Below, piece after piece: positions 48,701 through 59,674 of a stretch of DNA of 64,000 bases. The position numbers and the translations under genes were made by a program. Source of the stretch: Cheiracanthium punctorium (Eukaryota; Arthropoda; Arachnida; Araneae; Cheiracanthiidae); contig JAWZYV010013532.1 of NCBI GenBank assembly GCA_038373885.1, positions 62,001-126,000 of the forward strand, written 5' to 3'. A model generated the notes under the pieces. It had not been told where the DNA came from, did not search any database, and worked only from the letters and a program-made list of their open reading frames with translations. Every line of letters starts with the position of its first letter. Within the stretch, counting starts at the first letter, position 1.

Positions 48701-51700
48701 TTCAGTTACATGCGTTGTTTTTCTTTAACTGCTGTAAATGCAAATATATTTTAACTTGTTAAATATGCAGATACGACGCACCTAATTTTCGAAATTAATT
48801 TTGTGAACCTCCATTTAAAATATGATTAGAATACATTTTGAATAAACTTTCGCAAAATCTCAAAGACCTTAGATGGCCCATTTCATTTTTAAATATTTCT
48901 TTGATTTTTTCAATATGTGCAAGATTTTCTGGAGGCATATTAAAATATTTGTAGTGAATCCAACATAATTTAGTTAATTGAGAATTGCCTCTTGACGCAA
49001 AAGCTCTTTACATTAAAATATCAATTTTTGAAGCTAAATATGTTTCCTACATTGATAATTTCACGCAGCACTCCGTTTCTCTCCAATGGTATCTTTTGAC
49101 AATACACCGAAGTTCGAACTTTGCTTTCTATACTTTTGACAATGTGCTACTTTTATTCCTTGTACTAGATTAACAATGCTAACGAAAATTGTCATTTTGG
49201 AAATCTGAATTACATGCTAACTTAGCAACGACGGGTACTTCAGCTAATTCTGATACAACTGCAATTTCTGAAAAGAAATGCCCTTTAAATAGAACCAGGT
49301 TGATAATGAGCTTTAATTTCAGCATTCAGCCAGCAACTGAAAGTTTGAATATTTTGAGAACAGTTTAAAATCTCATTTATTCTTAGAGCCACTCGAGATT
49401 AAAATATTTTTAATGTCTAAATTGACACTATTTAGCACCATTTTTTAAAAGTTCTGAAACAAAAGCTTAAAATCTCGTAAAGTTTTGGTTACTGACCAAG
49501 CCTAGTCTTTCCCACCTTATTTTGAATTTTCAGATTGCATGGCTCACTTAATTACAATACATAAAACTTGTTGCCACCTTGGATCAATGTATATTTAAAA
49601 AGTATCTATAGAAAGGTATAACCTTAACCGATATTAAATGCAATTCCTAGAAATTTTATGCATTTATTAACTTGAATTAAAGACCAATAACTACGCAAGT
49701 GTCAATTACTGGAAAAGTCCATTTTTTAACCTCGTAAATTACACCCATCTTAAATTAAGAAATCTTTTCCCTTATTTTATGCACTATTATCCGATACAAT
49801 TTAGTTTATATTGCTTTCTAGAAAGAAATATGCTTTAAATAGAAGCAGTTTGATCTAAACTAATTTTACGATGAAGCCAGCTACTGAGAATCTGACTTTG
49901 AGCACCAAGTTTAAAATCCCAATTTCTGATCCCTAGAGCTCTGTGGAGCTAAAACATTTCATGAAATTTAAGACCAATATCTAAATCTGTACGCTATAGC
50001 ATCATTTGATAACAGTTCTGAAATAGAATTCTAAATTATCTGGAAAAGCGACAATTCCTGGTGCACCCAACATAAAAAAAATAAAATAAAAAAAATCAAC
50101 AAAGACAATTTATCACAAGTTAAGCATTTTATTTTACTTTCAATACAGACTCTTAAGTACAATACTCAAATGATAAGTTCAGACTACAAAAATCTGAATC
50201 AACAAGTTGATTACTATATACAAACTAAAATAAGTCAAACTGCATGGTAACAGGAGTATAAATTTGACAAGATAGAACTATGAATCCATTATATTAGTTA
50301 TTATTATAACAAATTGCTAACATTAAGCAAACAAGTCATTCAATGTGCTCCATAAGAGTATAGTTCCCCCCCCCCATACCGTAACAAAGACTTTACAAAA
50401 ATACACACAATATAGCTGCATAAATTAAACTTATGGAGCTATAAATTATTTCTAGGTTGAACACACTAAAAGGTTTTTACAAGGAAACACTTCCGTTTCA
50501 TCCACATTAAAATTTAGAGTTTTTTAGTATAGATAAATATCCACTACCCCGAACAATAATGTAATACATTGAAATCAGAATATGCATATTCCAGTACAAT
50601 TTGATAAAAAAAATACCGTACATAATGTTAACATTAAGTTTGTAACAAATTTAGATTAGTTTTTAATCTGCATACTAGAACTAGATATAAAAAAATTATG
50701 CATAGTATATGAAGAAGGCATCGTTCAATCAAACTTAAATGTTCTATTCTTGAATGACATCTTTCAGGTTTTCTACCCCGGGTCTAAAATCTTTCAAATA
50801 TTCACAACGGCTAAATTTCTTTGAAGGCTTGGCGCCATTTTACTGAAAAAAGTCCGAAACTACGGTAAGTGATACATAGAACTAATCCACATTCCATCTA
50901 ATAGATCAATTTAGCTATTTCAAGTATCAGAAAGATAGGAGTAACTCGTAGACCCTGCATCCACAATTGAAAACACTGGTACTTTCACCAATTCGCGCGC
51001 TCGTTCTCAAATTAGCCACATAAAGGATAAGTAGTTTTCCTGTAACATTTTATAAATCAAGAATTTTTCCGAATTAAAATTTATCGTAACAAGTAATTCA
51101 AACAGGAATTTTTATTTTTTCAGAAATTTCTTTACAGGAATTTCAAACATTTTCGAATTTACATTAGGGACGGGGCAAATCTTTCCCGATAAGACCAACT
51201 TTTACGTTGATCGCTGGATTTTCCAAATACTTCACAAACGCGTTGCACTATTACCTGCATTTTATGCTCCATACGAGCAGAACTAACCTATACTGCCGCA
51301 AATTAAGACAAACGTTGCTCGGAGAATGGGTGATCAAGTCCATCCTACGAGATCCTCAAAAGGAAACTGAAGTGGGCCAGGTTCCAGTTTTCTTTTGAGA
51401 CCCTGAAAATTTAAAACCAATAGATTCCCATCCCAGTCAATTTTACCTAAAAATTGTTACCCACCCGTAAAACCTTAAAACCTTAGTGAAGTATTAAAAA
51501 GCCAACAACCAACGTAATCGTTTCGCACCTCTTTGCCTGACAATGGGGGAGTTTGTTGAATGGTTTAATGGCTTAAGGTCTACAAAATGACATTAAGTGC
51601 AAAGCACAAGAATTAACATTGTGTATTGCTAAGTGTTAAATGAAAATTTAAAAGGATAAGTTACTGAACAATAATATCAGCGAGAATATATGGGATTAAC

Positions 51701-54700
51701 ACACAAAATATGCTAGAATGAAAAGGCAAACGGACGAGTGTTTCATACATTATGCCCCGACCTCACCAAATCGGCGAGGTTTGGTGAACATTAACCTAAA
51801 ATAAATACCGCTGTTAATACATTAGGCAAGCTGTGAGGATACCAGAGAGAAAATAGACTACAATGCTCACTAACAGGGGTATCCTCGCCCCTTAAATGTC
51901 AATGTCGCAAAAAACTGTCCCATTTTCCAAACGCATGAGTATTATGCCTTTACGACGCATTACAGAAGACTAGAAACCGATGTTTCATCCGTCATAGTTC
52001 ATGACCTCGGAAGTTCTAGCCAACATGCCACACGAGTTTGATACCAGGCTTTACATCAAAAACGGGGAAGGGCTGGTTCACAGCACAACACTCAGCAGCA
52101 GCATCAATAACGTGCTCGTTATCCTGTATACCAACATGGCCGGGCATCCTTGCAGAACAGGACGCTGAATCCACGACGACATTGTAGATACAAAACGTAC
52201 GAGGGAACGTGAATGGGAGGAGTAACGTCTTCAACACTCCTAGAACCTGTACGATGACCGCAGTCTAAAAGATTTACATCATAGCTCTGTAGACAGTCAT
52301 ACTCGGCGGAGTCAACGGATGTAGCCTGGCAATAAGAAAATATTGTTAACCAATGTGGAAAATTAACGTTCTGAAGTTTTCTTAGTCTAATTTATGAAAG
52401 TTTAAACATTAGTTTTTGCGATTATAAAAAGATTAGTTTATTAGACGTCAAGTTTTGAAAGCAATTTAAACGTTTCCTATTTCTAAAATGGGCTTATGTA
52501 AAAGCAATGCTGCAGGACAGAATTAACATTGCGTTAATATTACTACCTTTGAGCTTTGTATTTTAATTAATTATTGAAGAAAACTTATTAAAATGCGTTT
52601 TAGTACTAAAACGATTTTCGTTTTACTGGATTTGTAGTGTACCTTAAAAACAGATGTACGATACTAAGGATTAAATACGGGCATAAAATTTAGCACTGCA
52701 AGACACGAAGTTCAATCTTTTTTTTTTTTTTTTTTTTTTAAAGACCATCGTTCGCCCATAGGACAATTTCTTCGGAATGCTGAAGTTTGTCGTACAATAT
52801 TTTCATTTAACTCCCATAAAGACAGATTTACCCCTTTACCCGAAAATGCCTGCTTATAATTTGATTTTAATATTTAGCTTAAAAGACGTCCAATTCTCAA
52901 GGAAACTAATCTAGAGATTAGTTGAGAAAGTCTGGCACTAGACCAGTCATTCGCTACTACTAAGGCCCAAAGTATTGACTATTTTATTATGGAAGCATCC
53001 AGCAAGCTTCCAAAGTTACCCCTTATGAGGGGACGAAGATTTTAACATAAGCTATCGAAGTTGGGAATCATGGCCGGAGCCAAGGTATAATTAATGGTTA
53101 ACTACTACACCTTTGGGAGATGTATCAATAGTAGTTCTAGCTTTAAAGTTTAAATCATTCCTTATGAAAAATACCGATGTTTTAAGATTTAAAGTTAGGA
53201 TACTGAGAATATAGAAAGCCTAAAACTAGCCGGAAATGTATGAAATGATTAGTATTTTGCACATTTCCTAGGAATTCTATAGAATACCAAAGGAGAAACT
53301 AGCAAAATATGAAATACATATCCGACTGTATCTAAAATGTAATGAAATGTAATTGAAAATGTCATTCAAGCCTTCCACGTTGCATATGTAGGTTAATTTT
53401 AATTTCTTATTTTTGATATGAAAATCTGTTTCCTTCAATGAGTAAGGCGTATGTACTGTTTTTCTTTACGTATTATGAATAATATTTTATGGCACTCTCG
53501 TAATTTTTTTCAGAATAACATTTGCATTTTTGAGGAATACGTATATACTTTGAGGACTACGTTTGTACGTATTTTATATGGGAATGTGTTAGTTGCCCGG
53601 GTGAAGGGAGAAAAGGGCGAATTGCACCGCGGATGAATTTAATCCACGAGCTAGTTGCACCCGCGAAATGGAGGGAAGGGGGACAATCATAGGGGAGCCC
53701 TGCGGTCTCGCAAGGGGCCAGCGATAGCAAATTTTCAGAGCTCCCTACAGATATTTCCGGACCCATTGATGTTTTGGGGGCCTCGCAAAGGGCCAGCAAT
53801 TACATATTTTCGATAGCAGCGATAACATAACAGAACTCCACAGATCACCAGCATTCAGTGGAATTAGTTGCACTTATTACCGCCAGATGGCAACATAAGA
53901 CTTATATATTACTCATTGGTGAATTCAGCTTGGCCCATTTTCACAGCATTGCGTTTGCCACTGTACCTTCTGTTTTTTGGCCTTGGAAATCTGTTAGCAA
54001 AACGTCAGAAACTGGTCTAGTGATCAAATAAATTGAAAATACTAGTACACCACTGTGGTGTCGCCGGCCGTTTAGCGATACTTTACGTACGACACCACTG
54101 TGGTGTCGCCGGACGGCAAAGTGTTAAAATACGTAAAATATGTCTCAAAATCGTCAAATGTCGTTATCTGTCTCAAAAATATTGAAGCATGAATCTATTT
54201 TAATATCACAATTTTGCAAATAATAAATTTGATTTCCACAAAAAAAAAAAAAAAAAAAAAAAATAGCAAAGTATTAAATCCGAATACAGTTTTTTGTTCC
54301 TATTCTTTACAAAACGAAATCAATTCTTCATGTGATTGATGTCGAAAATTTATTTAGCACTGCAGGGATTTATGAGAGGTTATGAGATATATGTCTACTA
54401 TGTGTTTGGCCTTCATCTCTGTTACAATTATAAAATACCACCACAGAATTATTAACTCAAGAATAAAAGAAAGGGACAACCCTGTGTCAACGGGACTCGA
54501 ACCGGAGACCTCACTGCTATCAGGCCGGCGGCAGTGGCAGGTACGTAAACCCTCGCAGTCTAGGGATCCTCTCCAAGAATATGCTCAAATAGATGAAAAT
54601 TAGGGATTCCTGGTAATAACCCAACGTTGCCCCCTATGAAGGGACGGACACAATGACACCACGTTCAACCGGAGATCGAACCCCGACCGCCGGGAGTTGA

Positions 54701-57700
54701 ACCCGATTTGTTTGTGGGATTACGGCCGATTAGCTACGCGTGGGCTCTAGGCCGAAGGGTGGGGTGCCCTCCGGGGGGGTCTTTCGAAGGGGTCCTAACC
54801 CGTATTTACGCTAAGTTTCGGAGAAAACCACAGGAGTTGAACCCGAAACGGTGCTTTATCCACCATACAATCCGATCGGCAGTATTCATGGACAGACATC
54901 ATACAAGGAAACCATTTTAAAAAGTGCGAATCTAATTTTATTTTTAATTATCATCTATAGATGTAATCTCTCGAATATATCTAACCACTTCTTGTAAACA
55001 GTAAATTTTTAACCCATTTATGCCTAGCGTCCCTTTTTTGGGACGGCATTTTCGCTATCATTCGAAAACGTTATCTATTTTTCCTAGCCTTTATTCGCGA
55101 GTATTGAACCTCAATTCCACAAAATATTTTAATAAGGCCAAGTAGGATGTTGACATTTCAATTTTTATACATAATGATTTTAAATGAAATCATCCCTTGT
55201 TCAAAAAGTTGACATCAGAAATTTATCAATTACTGCTGGTGTTAGCAAAAATCGAAGAAAGTCGCAAAAATATCCAGGCACGAATGGGTTAATTACGGCG
55301 TAACTAATTTCTGCAAGGAACCTGTAAGAAAGTTTCTATTTAAAATAAATAAACTAAATGAATGGGTGAGATTCACAGTTTGGTATATTATTACGTCTAT
55401 TGAACTATAAATATTTTTAATGCTCTTCTTCTAAGCTTATTTCATTTCATGTTAAGGTACAATAATATTAAGGTTTAGTGATTTCTAACCAAATTTAAGA
55501 GATATCGCCAAGCTGGGTTCCATTTTAAAAATTTATTTTTGTCGCTTAGTTTTTGAGCACAGAGATTCAAAGAAGTGAAGGTGTTCATAGACCTTAATGA
55601 ATTGAAAGTATTTGGGATGACCCTAGTGGCTGACGAGAAAGAGAAGCTGCGGTGCTGACATGTCTTCTCTTATTGGGCCTAAGTTGTGTGGGCATCTTAC
55701 TGTGCCTATCTGGAACTAAAATGACCACAGTAAGGTCCCATGGGACGGGGTAGGTCGCACCGGTGACTGCAAAAAGGGTGTGACCAAAATGTCAGCACCA
55801 GAGCCTGTCTTTCTCGTCAGCCACGCTGTATCTCAGACGACGTCACTGAAACGTCACGTCGTTATGCATCTGCTCTCTAGCACCTTCGGTAGCAGAGGCG
55901 TGGTTGGACATCGCATAAATTGGCCCTTCTACGTGCTGTTGTGCCACAGAGTTGAGATTTTAAATTGATTTATGCCATCTGTCAGTCATGTATATACGAA
56001 ATTTAACTCTGTCCCGTGGCTGACGAGAAAGACAGGCTGCGGTGCTGACATTTTGGTAACATCCTTTTGGCAACTAATCGTCATATGACATAGAGAGTCG
56101 GATTAAGATAGCCACACTCCTAGGTCATGTGACTCTTAGTTGGCAAAAAGTTGCGACCAAAATGCCAGCAACGCAGCCTGTCTTTCTCGTTAGCCACGAC
56201 TATGCCCATTCAATCTATTTCACATAGTGAAAATATCCCAATCTATCAAGTACAATAGTAAGAATAAGTACAATTAAAAAAAAGTTAAATTTGTAAGAAA
56301 AACCAACATTTAGGGTATTGTGACTGAATATATGTTTTCTAATAAGCAGGGAACAATTAAAAATATGCATTTTAAACTCTAAGGTAAATTTTATTAAACT
56401 TATTTCGTAAAATAATTAAATATTTGTAAAGTTTTCTTTGAACACAAGTAAAAAAGTGAGCTAAGATTGCAAAATGCATATCACAAATACACGCACATGA
56501 GTTACCATCTTATTTAATAAAAAAATATTGCAATTTAAGTTAAAAATTGTCCAGTAGTATCATCAGTTGGGCAGGAAGAGAGGCACAAAAAATCATACAT
56601 AAGAATTGAAATGCTTTAAATTTTCTGGTGTGTAACTTTCGAACACTATTGCCCGGAAATATCACGAACACGGGAAATAGAGGGAGAAGTCTTATTTGAG
56701 ATTTTAACGGAAACAAGAAGGAACGGGTTAATTAATATAAACTAAAAGAATTTCGATGAAGTTTAAAGATTTTATGATAATGCATTCAAAGTCATATGTA
56801 TAAACATGGAGAATATATTGGATATTAACAGTAATGGCTTTATTTTGGCAGGACACGTTTTTCGCTCTTTGTTTTATACATCTATTTTTTATTCCTACCC
56901 AGGTGAGGCAGGAAGTGAGATTTTTCCTTGCAAATACGTATTTGTGTGTATACTTTCTTAATATGTTTGTTCCGTTCTTATTCGTCTGTTTCGCATCCAG
57001 TTACGCCACACAATCACTATGGCTTTATTTAGTTGAGACACACTGTACAATGTACAGCTGCGGAAAAAAAAAAGTCCCACTTGTACTTTTTTCGGCCGTC
57101 GATCGTCGTACAGCAAAGTTACAGATACCAATCGTTTTCGATTGACGTACACTTTAATTTGCTATGCATAAAAATTACATAAGGGGCCATCTACATATTA
57201 AAACTCACACCAACTTTTTCCCCAATAGCAACCCCTAGATTTCACTTCATATTTCAAAAATTTAGCTCATTTTAACCCCTGATACCCATTTTCAATAAAT
57301 TTGAACCGAAAATGGGTGAGTTATGAGCACCCAAAATCCCCCTCCCCATATGTTAAAATATTTTTTCATACTTTAAATCATGTCTCATATAATATTGATA
57401 ATAAGAAGCTGATTTTTATTCGTACTATTAGAACTAAATGACCCAAACATAATTCACTATTATTATGATTTTTTAATAAAATATTAATATGAATTATGAA
57501 TTATTAAATTAATATTCAAAAAAATTATGAATAGCGACCTAGCCAAATTTCGATGGAAATAGGTGCAGAAAGTAATATTACATGGCTGTGCAAAATTTCA
57601 AATTTTTACGGTCAGTATTTTAATTTATATTCAATAAAATGTGTTATTTTGATGAGTTAAGGGACCATATATAAATTTATTAAGTGACAATTTTTTGAAA

Positions 57701-59641
57701 ACTGCTTAAAATAAGCGTAAATTAGATTTCTTTTGCTCAAAAACACAGTAAAAGATAGCGGTATTAAAAAAAATCAAATTTTGAAGCAAATAAATTAAAG
57801 GCTTTTAGAGTTTGATGGTGATTCTATAAAGCTTCTATTGTTGCGTCCGCTATCATATCCCCCCAAATAAAATATTTTCGAGGTATAGAATTAGATGCAG
57901 TAGATGTATATGTCTTCTAATACAACATCCTATTTCTGAAAGACTAACATCCTCAACATTCCAGGCATGAATTTGACCTTTTTTAATATTGGAAACATTA
58001 GGTCTTTGGACTTCCCCATATTTTCGCAAACATTCAAAAATCATCCCAAAATCACGTTTTTCTGTCTAAATTTTCATCTGACAATAAATTAAAGTACCAC
58101 CAAAAGTCTTATAAGAATATTGCTATTGTAGACAATAATATTAAATGAAGAAAGTGAAATAACAAACACAGTGATAATATTGACTCAGCAAAAAAATAAC
58201 TGCGTTTTTTACATGAAATTCAAACAAATAAATTTTCAATCATGAAACCGTTCTTCTAGTTCGACCGTAGCTGGGTAACATTCATGCTTGCAGTCAGAAG
58301 AGCAGAGAACAGCCTCTCACTCCTGCCAACATTTCACCTGTCTAAGAGAACCATGAAGGGAAATACTTAATAACAATTTCAAAATTAGAAAGATTTTCAG
58401 AATCGTGAGCAGTCGTTTTGCATTTTTCCTTTAAGTCTTGAGTACGAGCCAAGGAAGTTATGAATTCACGGGTCATTTGGACCTCTGACTAAACATTCTA
58501 CTTTCTACCCTTGATATTCTCAGTACAAAAAACTTTAAGAGAGATGGTAACAATATTTTCCTTGAAAATAACATTTATTTCTTTTAACTCTCTCGAGCGA
58601 AATGAATGAAAGGCGAAAAGTTCGGAACCTACAAATAGCGCTTTTCAATTTGTAGAAAATCCCTTAAAAACGCGCAAAAAATAACTCTCAATATCTCCGG
58701 AAATTATCGTAGAAAATTGGTGAAAATTTATATTTAGGGTAATTTGAAGGTTTTCTTTCGTTTAATAAAGTCAAAATACAGTGTTGCCATTGAGAAAAAC
58801 GAAGTTAATGCATAATTAAATATGAAGACGGCCCCTTATGCAAATTAAATTAATAGTAAATTAAAGTATGCGTTATTTGAAAACGAATGGTGTATATAAC
58901 TTTGCTGTACGACGAACGATGCCGAAATAAAGAGCAAGTGGGACTTTTTTTTTCCGCAGCTGTACATCATTCCATATATGGTATTATCTTCTCAGATTTC
59001 TTTCGATTTGAGAGATTTTCAAACAATTAGTTTCTTTTTCACATTATTAAATTTGGAAATTTGGCTTACACTAGAATGCTTTTCTGTACGGGGTGTATAT
59101 TATATTGATTATTCATGTTAAAAATATCAAGTGTCATATAATAATAATAATAATAATAATAATGTTGATTAAATTCTCTAACAAGTTTTATTATCAATGT
59201 TTCACTTGCAACTTTACACCATATGTTATTTGATATATCTTGCACGTTAGTAAAAATAGCACGTTTGTAAACGCTCAAGCAGGGCCACTCGTACAACTAG
59301 TTTTAGTTTTTTAAACGCTCAATTTTTACCCTAAAGCGGTTAATCATCATTATTAAAATATGAGTGCAGTTAGTTAAAAAACTAAACCAACTGAGACACA
59401 GGAGCCAGTTGATTCCGTTTTCGATAGATTGTCGTACAGTTCCTCCGAGCACGTTTTAGTAAGCAAAAGCATTAGCCAGGCGGCCTCACCATGGCACAGT
59501 GGTTATCTCAGTGGAAATGGTAGACGGGCGAATAGTGTGAAAGTCCCGGGTACGGGTCCCACTGCGCGTCTGTCGACCTAACCGTTCGGAGTTTTCCGTG
59601 GTTTTCTCCGAAACTTAACGTAAATACGGGTTAGGACCACT

Positions 59642-59674
<33 letters not shown>

